Assembly (NCBI GenBank): GCA_947311845.1
Contig: CAMZMU010000080.1
Span: forward strand, 14,517,444-14,581,443
Length of the DNA: 64,000 nucleotides
Reading direction: 5' to 3'
From: Poa pratensis
Lineage: Eukaryota; Streptophyta; Magnoliopsida; Poales; Poaceae
Shown: piece by piece, positions 48,441 through 58,784 of the stretch
Layout of the letters: each line of letters starts with the position of its first letter
Position numbering within the stretch: position 1 is the stretch's first letter
Program-made: the position numbers and the translations under genes
Notes under the pieces: generated by a model
What the model saw: only the letters and a program-made list of their open reading frames with translations
What the model was told of the DNA's origin: nothing
Databases searched by the model: none

Positions 48441-49989
48441 CCTTCATGCGACCCAGCTTATGAATCAGCGGCTCAAACTTGCAGTTTTTCTCCATCACCA
48501 GGACGGCTGAGCTTGGTGGTATATTATCTGAGGAGTGTATTATTTCTGCCACCCTTTTCATCCAATGGCGACTTGACTCGCCTTCCTTCTGGACACAGCG
48601 CTCTAAATCTTCTATATTGCAGAGTCGCTTGCAAGTTCCTTGGAAGTTCTTAATGAAGGCATCCTTCAGTTCCTCCCAAGTATTTATAGAGTTGGGAGGC
48701 AAATTTTGCAGCCATATGTGCGCTGCTCCTTCTAGCATCATGTTCAGGTAGCGTGCGCAGATCTCTTCAGATGCGTTTAGGATGCTCATGCCCATCTCGT
48801 AATTGTTAAGCCAAGTGGTTGGATCCATGCTGGCGTTATAGTTTGCCACCTTGCGTGGCCCTTTGAAATCTTCAGGAAAAGGTTCCGATCTGATCTTTTC
48901 AGTGAAACACGCTGGTCCCTTGAGTCGCGAGGACAGGGCTGTGGGTGCGCCTGCGGGGTTATCTGCGACTCGCTCCTGTTGCCTCTGTGCGACTCCTGAC
49001 ACGTCCTCTGGCGGCCTACTCTGGACGCTTCTTTCTGCCGTAATCCTGTGATTGAATGGTACGAGGGGCAGCTGTGCTTCGGCTTCCGCCCTATTGGCTT
49101 GTTGCAGGACTGCCGTACTTAACATCTGAATCGCGCGCCGCGCCTCAGCGTTGACCGGGTCATCGCCTGTTGGTACCATCTGTGTCAAGATATTAGCCGC
49201 AGCATACATATTATCGACAGGGTTCTGGTAATGGCCCTGTGGGGTGTGAAACCTCCTTGGTTGTTGCTGGGTCTCTTGATTTGTCGGTACCCTTCCTTCC
49301 GCAGTCGTCTGGATTCTTGTCCCTGCGGCTGGAGTGAGCGGGATTTCCACTGTTGGTTGAGTCGCGCGCAGCTGTGTTTGCGGGTCAACCTGTTGTTGAG
49401 TCGCAGCCAGCGCGGCTACTCTCTGCCGCTCCTGTTGGATTCCTTGGTTTATCTGATCGAGCCTGCGGCGCTCTTCTTCCATCCTTCGAACCTCATATAG
49501 GAGCTCGGCCCTGGCGGCCTCAATTTCTGTTGCACGGAGGGCGGCGTTCGTGGCTGACACAGGGACAAGAAGTGGGTTGCTTGGGGGTGCCGATGCCTCG
49601 GTTTCTCCAGCAGTCCCTGACGCACCTGCTCCTCCGGCCATGTAAACCGCGACTTGTGCCATCTCTTGATCTGGTGATGATGTGATTTCTGGTGGGTAAC
49701 CCCAGCAACTTTCTTCAAAGGCAGGTATGATGGACCCAAACTCTTGCGAGTCCATGCTTTCCACGGATTCTTCCCCGTCATCGGCGACTTCTTCTATTGA
49801 ATCGCCTTCCTGGACCGATCTAACGGACCTGCCACCGATGAAGCCGACGAAGACGTTGAAGGATCCGAACGGGATGACGTGGCCGGTCTCCAAATAATCT
49901 GCCTCCGGCCCCCAGCTTGAATCGTCGATGAGGGGTGTGCCATTGACCGTGATGATACGGCCAACAACAAGATCTTCAGCTCCCTTCAT
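48415..49989 (-). CDS. Gypsy gag capsid protein
   Basis: An open frame runs from a Met at 49989 (MKGAEDLVVGRI); the frame is also open upstream into the LTR, so the start is a choice. The middle is Gln/Glu-rich and low complexity. The capsid core is clear: NYNASMDPTTWLNNYEMGMS, ARYLNMMLEGAAHIWLQNLP, TWEELKDAFIKNFQGTCKR (the retrotransposon gag domain). It ends early at a TGA (48415-48417) because of the slip near 48,425. Gag forms the particle in which the element is copied. Confidence 0.88.
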   Translation of the reverse strand: MKGAEDLVVGRIITVNGTPLIDDSSWGPEADYLETGHVIPFGSFNVFVGFIGGRSVRSVQEGDSIEEVADDGEESVESMDSQEFGSIIPAFEESCWGYPPEITSSPDQEMAQVAVYMAGGAGASGTAGETEASAPPSNPLLVPVSATNAALRATEIEAARAELLYEVRRMEEERRRLDQINQGIQQERQRVAALAATQQQVDPQTQLRATQPTVEIPLTPAAGTRIQTTAEGRVPTNQETQQQPRRFHTPQGHYQNPVDNMYAAANILTQMVPTGDDPVNAEARRAIQMLSTAVLQQANRAEAEAQLPLVPFNHRITAERSVQSRPPEDVSGVAQRQQERVADNPAGAPTALSSRLKGPACFTEKIRSEPFPEDFKGPRKVANYNASMDPTTWLNNYEMGMSILNASEEICARYLNMMLEGAAHIWLQNLPPNSINTWEELKDAFIKNFQGTCKRLCNIEDLERCVQKEGESSRHWMKRVAEIIHSSDNIPPSSAVLVMEKNCKFEPLIHKLGRMKDKVKASAR

Positions 49990-50030
49990 GGATCCTGCGC
50001 GGAACGTGACGCTCTTGACCGCAGGCCCCA

Positions 50031-50042
50031 CGGTGGGCGCCA
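50031..50042 (-). other. Primer-binding site of the young Gypsy element
   Basis: On the minus strand the 5' LTR end ...CACGACA is followed by gt and TGGCGCCCACCG, a primer site seen in several grass Gypsy families. Confidence 0.85.
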
Positions 50043-50044
50043 AC

Positions 50045-50560
50045 TGTCGTGGGTTTGTCACGTCAGGTGTCATAGATGACTTCGTAGGTGTGGGATTACG
50101 CGAGTCAAGCATCTCCGAGCTTGGGATCGCAGGAACAAAGATCAACACAGATTTACCCAGGTTCGGCCCCCTCAATGTGAGGTAAAAGACCTACTTCCTG
50201 CCTACCCTAGATTGGTATTGATATGATAATCGAGGTGTTACAATGGAGGCGATCCGATCTGGTACTCGCCGTATGAGCTAGGGTTTGGGGCTTGATAGCT
50301 TGACCCGCTCTAAGTCCTGCGAGTCCTCTTTATATGCACAGAGGCTCGCTAGGTTACAAAAGGAAACTTCCCCATAAGGAATACATCCACAGAGGCCTAC
50401 TCGGAGACTACTTGGTCTTCAGGTCCTCCGGGATTTGTCTTCTAGATCTTTCTCCTTATGGCGGTTCAATGTTGGGCTTGTTCCCAAGTGGGCCTTCATC
50501 CGTGCGAGTAAGTTAAGTCGCACTGGGCCGCGGGTTAATCCAGAGAGTATTCCCCCGACA
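50045..50560 (-). repeat. 5' LTR of the young Gypsy element
   Basis: 516 bp, the mate of 42491-43006, with four substitutions noted by eye. Confidence 0.97.
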
Positions 50561-50908
50561 CGCGGGGCAACACGCCCGAGGAGGGCGCGGCAGGAGGACC
50601 ATCGGCGGTGCACACATGGCTGTGAAGCACAGGGGCAGGGCAGCACACTAGAGTGGGGGCGGCACAAGCACCGGAGAAGTCGGGCGCGGCTCGCCGGCGG
50701 GGACGGGGGCGGCGCGCCGGCGTTGACGAGGGCGGGTGGTGCGGCAGTGCGAGACTGCGGGGTAGGTAGTTGGAAGAAACTGGGTGCGTGCCGGTTAAGA
50801 AGGTCTTTCGGACGGGTCGGCTCGGGATAAGAAACCCCGTTGGTTTCCAAAAGTTGTCTAGAATAACTATTTTAGAAACACTATAGGGGTTGTCTAGAAT
50901 AGTCCTGT

Positions 50909-50910
<2 letters not shown>

Positions 50911-50963
<53 letters not shown>
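50911..50963. repeat. (TA)n microsatellite, right flank
   Basis: About 26 TA units directly after the right end of the candidate (TA)n-flanked element. Confidence 0.97.
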
Positions 50964-50965
<2 letters not shown>

Positions 50966-52203
50966 TTAGGTAGGACAACATATACCAGTTTCTTGTAAGA
51001 AAAGCATCCCCCCGTAGTTGCGCTAGCAATAATAAACACATACCAAAGTGCAATATGTTGATAACCTTTTTCCATTTTTTGATTTGGGATCAGAGTTGAA
51101 AAATTATGTCTAGCGGCGTCTCGTTTAAATAGTGTGAAATGTAGAGAGGGGGTTTAGGTTGGTGTTGGATCTTTATAAGGAATAAATTTGAATAATGTAA
51201 GATCTTCACCATAAATACTATAGTTGAAGGAAATAATGAGGGGCATTAATAGAATTTATACTATAAGATATAATTCACGTATGAGAGTGGGATTTAAATT
51301 GGAGAATAAAATAAGATCTTCAGCATAAATACTATACTTAAAGAAAATATTATGGGGCATTTAATAAGTTTTATTAAAATATGATCTTCATCATAAATAA
51401 TTGAAACTAGTAATGACGGTAGGTAGGATAGCCTCGAATATTGAGAGTGGGGGCAAAGGTTAAAAAAATGAAATTGGGGCTACGTGAATGTTAGAGGCAG
51501 AGAAGGAACAAACTTAAGGGTACATGATATTACACATGAATAACAACAAATATTAAGATATATTTTTGTGATGAGCGCGACTAGATAAATGAGTGTTAAG
51601 TATTGAGAGGTGGGTTAGGTGGGGGTTGGTAGTTGAGAAAGATATAATGGAAAAATATTTCGTACATTAATACAAAAGTTAAAGAATGAAATTATAAGGG
51701 TATTAAATAAATGTAAATACAGTATGATCTTCAACATTAATACTCCCTCCATCACGGTTTATTAGGCATAGTTCGAAATCTAATAATTCTCAAGAGTTAG
51801 GCATAGTTTTGGTAATTAATGCTAGATTAGAGAAGAGAAAATCGCATCAGGCCCACCACCAATTTAATTCTCCTTGCATGCAACGAATGGGGTTTAACCA
51901 TAGAGCAATTGTTGGGATTCTGCATTTATAATCTGCATCGGTTTCTAACAAAACTAGGCATAATTTGAGTGATTAACCGCAGCAAGAGCTCTTTCCTTCT
52001 CCAATCGGTAGCCACCTAGGTCCAGAGTTTTCCAAACTATGCCTAATAAACTGTGATGGAGAGAGTACTATATTTGAAGGAAATAATGAGCTTCATTTAT
52101 AGACTTTTAAACAACTAGATAGAATAGCGCCAAATATGGACAGCGAGGTTACATGTAGGTTGTGGGTTGAGAAGGAACATATCTGAGCATCGAAAAAGAG
52201 CCG
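50964..52203. repeat. AT-rich stretch with diverged local repeats, no gene
   Basis: The phrase gatcttca.cataaatac followed by ga(a)gaaaataat recurs near 51205, 51310, 51380 and 51730. A Stowaway MITE at 51743-52065 interrupts the last unit. No coding sequence. Confidence 0.6.
51743..52065. mobile_element. Stowaway-type MITE, 323 bp
   Basis: The left end is CTCCCTCCATCACGGTTTAT and the right end inverted is CTCTCTCCATCACAGTTTAT, both continuing TAGGCATAG. It is flanked by TA at 51741-51742 and 52066-52067. Confidence 0.93.
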
Positions 52204-52576
52204 TGATACGTCTCAAACGTATCTATAATTTCTGATGTTCCATGTTGATATTATACCAATTGTTACATATTTTACATACACTTCATATCATTTTTATGCA
52301 TTTTCTGGGACTAAATTATAAACAAGATGCCACAGTGCCAGTTCCTGTTTTCTGCTGTTTTTGTATTCCAGAAAAGCTGTTCTGGAAATATTCTCGGAAT
52401 TGGACGAAACTTGGACAGAACCTTCTATTTTCCCGACACGTACACGGAGTCCAAAGGAGAGACGGAGGCGACCGAGGAGGCAGCCACGCCAGGGGCCGGC
52501 GTGGCCCCACCTCCTGCCGCGCCGGGGGGTGGCGTGACCCCCTCGGGTGCCTCCAGACGCCGCCCTTTCGCCTATA
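52204..52576 (+). mobile_element. 5' part of a Gypsy-type LTR, truncated
   Basis: It starts TGATACGTCTCAAACGTATC, a start that I recognise from Triticeae Gypsy LTRs. It matches the inverted LTR at 3,684-4,088 (gtgccagttcctgttttctg). It stops at a TATA-box-like cgcctata, where the LARD LTR resumes with taaagcc. Confidence 0.75.
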
Positions 52577-54553
52577 TAAAGCCACACATTTTATTAAAGC
52601 AAATAAATCCAAATATGCCAAATTCACTTTATATGTGAAAGGAATTCAAAATACACAAAGTATTCAAATTTCAAAGTTGGAACAAACTTCCTTTTGAAAT
52701 TCTAAACATTCCAGGACTTTCCTTCAATTAAAATCATCTCAAACAGGTCCTCAAATCACTTAAAACATGAACCAGGGGCCTGTTTCAACTGTGTCTGTAA
52801 TTTCCTGGAAACCGAGGGGGTTTTCTGCAAAATGCCCTTTTCTTTCTTCTTCCTCTCGCCAGAAGGACGAGCAGACGGTCGTCGTGTCGATTCTCTCGTG
52901 CCACCTCCTGCCTGCTTGCTTACCTTCGAAGATAAGACCAGGGAGACGTCGTACTCGATCTCCCCTCTCACCCCGTACTTCTCCATTCCCCTCCCGGGCT
53001 CTCCTTCTTCCTAGGGATGAAACCCTAGCTAGCACGGCCGCCGCGCCGCGCTGCCAACTCCGGCCACCCCGAGACAAGCCGAAGCTACACGGAGCTCCGC
53101 CGTGCCTTCCTAGTTCTTCTCGTCGAGTCGTGCTTGCTGGGAAACCTAGGAGCCGCTGTATTGCTCCGTCTGCTTCAACTCCGGCCGCCGGCTTTCGTGG
53201 ACGAGTTCGTCGTCGTCCATCCATGTCGTGCCTCGTCGAGCCATCCTCTGCTCTTGGTGAGCTTACGCACCTCTGTGTGCCTTTAATTTGGTCAATTGCT
53301 TGAGGGTTCGTCGTCGCACCGTGCACCATCTCCGGCCGCCGCGATTGCTTGTCGCCGGAGCTACTCCGGTGATCATTAGGGAGCGGCGCCGCCACCATTT
53401 GGTTCCCCTTGATGCGCTGCGTCCAGTACGCCCTTTCGCGCTAGCCAATTCGTTCGCGTTCGTCGAATCCGTGCTCGGATTGGAGATGAACTCCATTGCG
53501 GACGTCAGCATGACGTCAGCGAACCAATCGGGATTTTTCCTGAATTTCTTTTTAAAAATAAATAAAATTATGACAGGTGGACCCCATTGTCAGATATTTA
53601 ATCATTTAGGAAATCATTTCTGGTAATTATTAAAACTATGATAAGTGGGACCAACTCATTTTAATAAATTCCAGAAATGGTTTAAAATTGAATTTAAACT
53701 TTGGAAAATCATAATTAAATCATAAAAATATAAATAATATACCAAATGTTCACAAAAATAAAATCTATCTATTTGTACTAATAAGATACATATTTGATTA
53801 AATTTGAATAATCCTAGAATTGAAACAAGAACTCATTTATTATTTTAAATATGGAATTTATTTGAAATGCTATTTTGGATGCATTTCAATTCAATTTAAA
53901 TTGTTTCACATGTTTAACTTCAAATATGGAAATATGTCTCCATCATAACATTATGACCATTTTTAGAATTCCATTTGTGAACATGTTTAACTAATATTCT
54001 TTAAGTGGTTTATTAAAATGATATTTTCCATAAGGAAAATAATTATTCAAGAATCCTTTAACAATACAAAAATGAATCTATCAACATATAAATTTATCAT
54101 ATTACTACTTTATGATATTTCATGTAGTTCTTAATTCATAAAAGTGAATTATCTATTTAATAAAACTTGATCACTATTATTAATACCTTTAATAATTGGA
54201 TTAATTTTGTGTTATAAATTTTAAGTCATTAATCCAAATTAATAATTACTTCATGACATGAGTTTACTTGTTGTGTTTCTTCCAAGTGTTAGTATTTAAA
54301 TCATATTATCTTATTACTTAAAGAAAAGTTAAACACATAAGTAACTACTCTTAATATTCAATAATATACCATCAATTAAATAAAATAAGTACCTTATGGT
54401 AGACCAACCGATGTATACATTATTTATTTTTTCAAAAGTTATTCTTTTTGTATTCATGAACAATAATACTACACCTCTTCTTTAATTAATTCAAGACCAT
54501 ACATGTTCTTTACAAACATAAAGATGTTAACCCACCTTTAAACAACCATTTAG
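52577..54553 (+). mobile_element. LARD-like element: second part of the 5' LTR
   Basis: It matches 63784-64000 (taaagccacacattttatta, aacaaacttccttttg, gaaccaggggcctgtttcaa) and therefore continues the LTR interrupted at 35,258. A GC-rich part (52,790-53,520) has overlapping open frames without a known domain; the rest is AT-rich. It is broken at 54,553 by the hAT element. Confidence 0.85.
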
Positions 54554-55175
54554 CAGTGGCGGACCTTGGATTTTGCCACTGGATATGCCGCACCGAAAAT
54601 ATATTGGCCATTTCGATAAAGTCTCATGTTGAACGGTGGTTTGCGGCTCTCCTATAGGCGTCACCTATAATTATAAGCAAGCATACGGAAAGTAGTTTTT
54701 GCACCCAAGATTTAGTGCTCCTGCTACTTTAAAAAAATTGAAAAATATATTTAAAATTTCAAACAAATTTGAAAAAAATCATGTATCTTCTCAATTATAT
54801 ATACTACAAGCGAGCAAAATATAAATGCAAAATTATTTAAATTATAGTCTGCACGAAAATGACAAATTGGAGAGATTTGAAACTATGTATTGTTAACTAT
54901 AATAAGATCCGTAAATTTGTCATTTTTGTGTTGGTGGAAATATGAAGTATTTCGCATTGTGATTTTGCATGTCTATAGAATACATCATCAAGAACATGTA
55001 TGATTTTTTTTTTCAGATTTTTCTGAAACTCTTATATATTTTTTTCAATTTTGTTAAAATAGCAGGAGTATTGTAGCTCTGGGTGCAAGAAATCTCTACT
55101 CAGCAATTTAGCACTAGTCTATCCGGCTATAGAACTTTGGTTTAGATTCAGATTACATCTAACTCCTAACATGTA

Positions 55176-55298
55176 CTCCCTCCGTTCCAAAAAGAATGGC
55201 TTCCATTTGTCTACATGCGGGCGTATCTAGACATGTTATATGTATAGATACGTTCACATACATATAAATGGAAGTCATCCTTTTTAGAACGGAGTGAG
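55176..55298. mobile_element. Stowaway-type MITE, 123 bp
   Basis: Ends CTCCCTCCGTTCCAAAAAG and inverted CTCACTCCGTTCTAAAAAG, flanked by TA. It is nested in the hAT element. Confidence 0.93.
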
Positions 55299-55701
55299 TA
55301 ATCAAAAACACTACTCGGACAAGAACCAAAGGACGTGAGGTGCACTGGCGGGAATACCTAGCTTTGTAACTGGGCGTGAGGCATCAAGGGGCAGGTCGGC
55401 AACGGCAGAAGGGCTGCCGTCAGGGCGTCAGGTCGTGACGACATGGCCGAGATCGCTAGACGCTGCCGCGATGGAGAGACTTTTTGAAACAGGGATCGGG
55501 GTCTCGAAGGACCCCGAGAGAGCTGCTATTAAATTAACGGTGGGTACATTTTACAACCGAGGCCTTGAAAGAAAAAGACAGAAAAAGCAGGCCTAAATTT
55601 TACAAAGAGGACCCAGAAGTAAAATCCAAACGCGATCAGGTCCCTGGGCACCGATCAGAGAGACTTTAAATCGATCTATTCGACTGAGAACGACGAGATT
55701 A

Positions 55702-56824
55702 GAGTATCTCCAACAACCGTGCTAAACGCAGCTTGCGTGCCAAATAACTGCAATTTTCCGCACACGCTGCCAGTTCGCGCGTTCCAGCAGACGCAGAAAA
55801 AGTGCGCGTGCTCGAAAAACGTTCCCGCACGCTGGCCAAAGCGGTGTGCGGCGCCCTACATATGCCACGGCGAGTCCAGCGCGCGCCACGCAGTTGCCAT
55901 GCAACCGTTTCTTTTTCTCTCGCGCGCCCCTCTGGAAAATTCCCCACCGCCCGCCGAGCTTCCGCGCCGCCGTCGCCACGATGCTTCCGCGCCGCCGCAG
56001 CTTGTCCGGCTACCGCGGCGTCCGTCCGCGCCCCAACGGCACGTTCTACGCGGAGATACGGTCCAGCGACGACCGCATCCCGCTGGGGACGTACGGGACG
56101 GCGGAGGAGGCCGCCCACGCCTGGGACGCGGCGGCGTGGCGCCTCAATCGCTCCCGGCGGGAGATGAACTTCAGCGATGTTCGCAACGCGCAGTAGGCTC
56201 AGGCGCGGGCGCCGCCGCCGCGTCTCCTCACCGATGAAGACCGGCGCATCCAACGCCGGACCCAAGCTCGCCTCCTCGTCTTGGAGAGGGACGAGCTCGC
56301 CGTCGCCCAATGGCGCGCCACGCACCCAAGCGAGGCCACCGCCGAGGAGGAGTATTGGCAAACTCAGGCAGCCGAGCGCGCGGAGAGGCGGGCCGAGCGC
56401 CATGAGCACCGGGTGGAGCGGCGGGTGGCCAAGGCGGCGGCGGAGGCCGAGCTGGCGGCAGGCGGCGCCACCTGGCCCGTCGGCGACGACAGGTGGCGCG
56501 CTGGAGGATGACATATCGGATACCACCGTCGATTCGGAGTTCTCCGACGACAAGTTTTAGTTTGTGTTCGCCGCCACAACCGTGTCGTGTTCGTGGATGT
56601 TTTTTCAGTCAATTTTTTGTGTGTGTTTTTTATCTTGTTTTCGATATCCTAAAGAGCAAAACGTGTTTGTGGCGCGCTATAATAGTGCGTCTGCTAAACC
56701 TTCTCCTTCGCACGCTAAAAATATAGCGCGACTGCTAAACCCGAACACCCCACCCGCGCGTGAAAACGTTATTTCAGCGCTGCAAAAAAAATTAACGCGC
56801 GGCGCATACCCGTTGGAGATGCTC
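55702..56824. mobile_element. PIF/Harbinger-like element (1123 bp) carrying an AP2/ERF gene
   Basis: Ends GAGTATCTCCAAC (55702) and inverted GAGCATCTCCAAC (56824), one mismatch in 13, flanked by TTA on both sides (55699-55701 and 56825-56827). The end sequence and TTA target site are typical of PIF/Harbinger. No transposase. Almost the whole interior is the AP2/ERF coding unit with its own upstream and downstream sequence. Confidence 0.82.
55981..56560 (+). pseudogene. AP2/ERF-domain protein gene inside a Harbinger-like element
   Basis: The first ATG in a good context is at 55981. The AP2 domain follows at once: GYRGVRPRPNGTFYAEIRS, IPLGTYGTAEEAAHAWDAAA, REMNF (about residues 10-66). AP2/ERF proteins bind GCC-box or DRE-like DNA. 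A TAG at 56194-56196 ends the frame at 71 residues, but the same frame is open afterwards with sensible sequence: RAPPPRLLTDEDRRIQRRTQ, AQWRATHPSEATAEEEYW, then an Arg/Glu/Ala-rich helix and WPVGDDRW. A frame slip near 56,490 leads to an acidic tail (LEDDISDTTVDSEFSDDKF, stop 56558-56560). From memory, short AP2 proteins with this Arg-rich helix and acidic tail are numerous in Triticeae. This copy has one stop and one slip, so it is probably a pseudogene, or makes a bare AP2 domain. Confidence 0.82.
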
Positions 56825-57016
56825 TTACCAAGGACGCTACGATAGGCGCCGGAAACTGCTCGCTTATCGCTAGGCCTGTTTCTTTTTGCGTACCGATCGC
56901 TACATATCAGGCCTGTTGTATCTTCTTTCTGCTAATACACTTACCTACGAGGGCTGGGCTGCAGGGTATGCCATGGCATACCGGGCATTCCATGTAGGTC
57001 CGCCACTGCCATTTAG

Positions 57017-58784
57017 TATTAGGATGTTGTTTTACTTTATTCTTATGCTTAATATGATACTTTAAAGTTAGAGTTTTAAAATTCATCTTTCTTGTAAAGT
57101 AAACTTGAAGACAAAACAAATCTAAAAGTAATCACCAAACTCAAACAACCCTCAACCATCGAGAGTTAGCTACGTGGTTTAAAGCGATGCATCTCACACT
57201 TATGCATAATAACATATTGCTTCTTCAAACATTACTCCTTACCGGACCAATGACGCTTTTTCCAGATTTTGGAGTCTTTATTGTATCGAAGACCTTGGCT
57301 GCATAATCTTGCAGTAAAAAAGACAAGTTCACTCTTGCTCATGTCTTACTTGATTATGTTTATCAAAATAAATGCAAAATACTATGGTTTATCATTGCAT
57401 GAAAAAGAAAAACATATTTTCGAATGATGTGAATTGCTATATATATTGTTGGCTGACAATGGAACCATGGTTTGATGTTGTGGTGGAGGTTCCATTTGCA
57501 CGGGAATGTATTACTCAGGACTTAACGACCACTGCCGTCAATATTCTTGCGCCGTAAATGACGCGTTAACCATAAGACTTGGAATGGGACGGGAAAGTCA
57601 CCTGTGACCTTCTTCCTTTCGCATGTCAACGGACAGGCAGTTCCGTAGGCTGTAGATCTTGTGGGACTACATGCACATGGGTGGGATCCCTCAATTCACA
57701 CGGTTTCTGGTGTCTATGATGGATTGTAGGGGTTGTCTGGAACGGTCTATCTTTTTGGTATAGGGGAGGACTTGGTCCGGATCGGTCTACCATAAAATAA
57801 AGGGGTGGACAAACCTACAAATGGGTGGGCATGTGGGGTTGGTGGAGAAGCACGGCGAATGGATTGGATCATCGACTGGGCCCCACACCAAAGAGAGTGT
57901 GGATGGGAAAGAATCGCCCGGTTGTGCAACAAGACGTTGATCTCTTATGGGTAAAGTGACGCACCTCTGCAGAGTGTAAAAAAGTGTGACATGTTACTCC
58001 CTGTTCCGGGAAGGAGCTGCGAACGCTGCAGGAAAGGATCTCCATGAAGTTCTAGCACCTGTGAATGGTTGACGGGCATAGTTTTCTGAAGATAAAATGA
58101 ATCTTTTCCTAAAAATGTGTTACAAAGATATGTATGTTCATCCATGACCTTTTGGTATGGATGGTAGCTAGTGCATAAAACACCTTATTCCTGTTATATG
58201 AACTTGCTGAGTAACGCTCGTGTTGCTCAGCCTTTCCTCTGTTGACCCCTGCTTAGATTATTGGAGACAGCAGAGGAACGACAGGAATCCAGAACGATGT
58301 TGGTGAGATCTTCGACAAAGAGTCAAATCAACCTGGTGGAGCCTGAAGGAGTCAAACTCTACTTTGCCAATGGATGAGTGGCGACAACAGTGCAACGGTG
58401 GACACGTCGACAACAATACCTATGGACAAGATGACTATAATTGGATGGAGGAGCACAACTCTAGACACGGAGATTCTAGGTGGATAGATAGGGCTGTGAC
58501 AACAACAGTAGTGGATTAGGAGTTACAAGTAGAGTTGATATCCAGCTTAGTGCTATGACTTGAGTCTTTCGGGATTTCATTTGCACGAGATCTACTTCTG
58601 CTTGTAAAGAAGGTTCTCGAGATTTTGTATTGAGTAGTGTTGTAATCCTATAGTGTTATCTTGGACCAGCCTTGTTTCTGTTGTACTACTCTGAGGGATG
58701 TAATATTTACGGAAAGGTCCTTCCGTGGGTATTATATCAGTGACTTGTACACTACAACATGTAGTGGTGTGCGTGGTCACCACA
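57017..58784 (+). mobile_element. LARD-like element: last part of the 5' LTR
   Basis: The sequence continues the LTR after the hAT element and ends ...ggtcaccaca (58784), two bases before the primer site. Only short open frames. With the other two parts the LTR is about 5.72 kb, very long for an LTR. Confidence 0.75.

Larger units (their letters stand above)
42491..50560 (-). mobile_element. Young Gypsy (Ty3-type) LTR retrotransposon, complete length, 8070 bp
   Basis: It is flanked by a perfect 5-bp target duplication cgcgg (42486-42490 and 50561-50565). The LTRs are 42491-43006 and 50045-50560, 516 bp each, TGTCGTGGG...CCCCGACA. I count four differences between them by eye, about 0.8%. With the commonly used grass LTR rate of 1.3e-8 this suggests roughly 0.3 million years. 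The minus-strand order is 5' LTR, primer site, gag, protease, reverse transcriptase, RNase H, integrase, hairpin region, polypurine tract, 3' LTR. Despite its youth the pol region is interrupted by many single-base shifts. Confidence 0.97.
40202..50910. mobile_element. Candidate (TA)n-flanked transposable element, ~2.6 kb plus nested Gypsy
   Basis: Left edge: ctattctagac at 40208 and ttctagaataactattt shortly after. Right edge: tctagaataactatttt (about 50856) and gtctagaatag (50892), which is inverted relative to the left. Both edges touch (TA)n tracts (40181-40201 and 50911-50963). Removing the Gypsy insertion leaves about 2.6 kb with no transposase. Elements that sit in (TA)n microsatellites are known in rice (Micron); membership here is an inference. 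Confidence 0.5.
54554..57008. mobile_element. hAT-type DNA transposon, non-autonomous, 2455 bp
   Basis: The 13-bp terminal inverted repeats are cagtggcggacct (54554) and aggtccgccactg (ending 57008). A perfect 8-bp target duplication ccatttag flanks it (54546-54553 and 57009-57016). The 8-bp duplication and the CAGNGGCGGA-type ends fit hAT. No transposase frame. Inside are a Stowaway MITE and a Harbinger-like element with an AP2/ERF gene. Confidence 0.93.

Noticed and set aside
49990..50185. Gag start upstream, in the LTR
   Set aside because: The frame is open into the LTR, but translation would have to begin within LTR sequence before the primer site; a start after the primer site (49989) is more sensible.
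52756..53511. Possible GC-rich gene with frames on both strands
   Set aside because: This segment is part of the LARD LTR (its start recurs at the window end) and has no recognisable domain.
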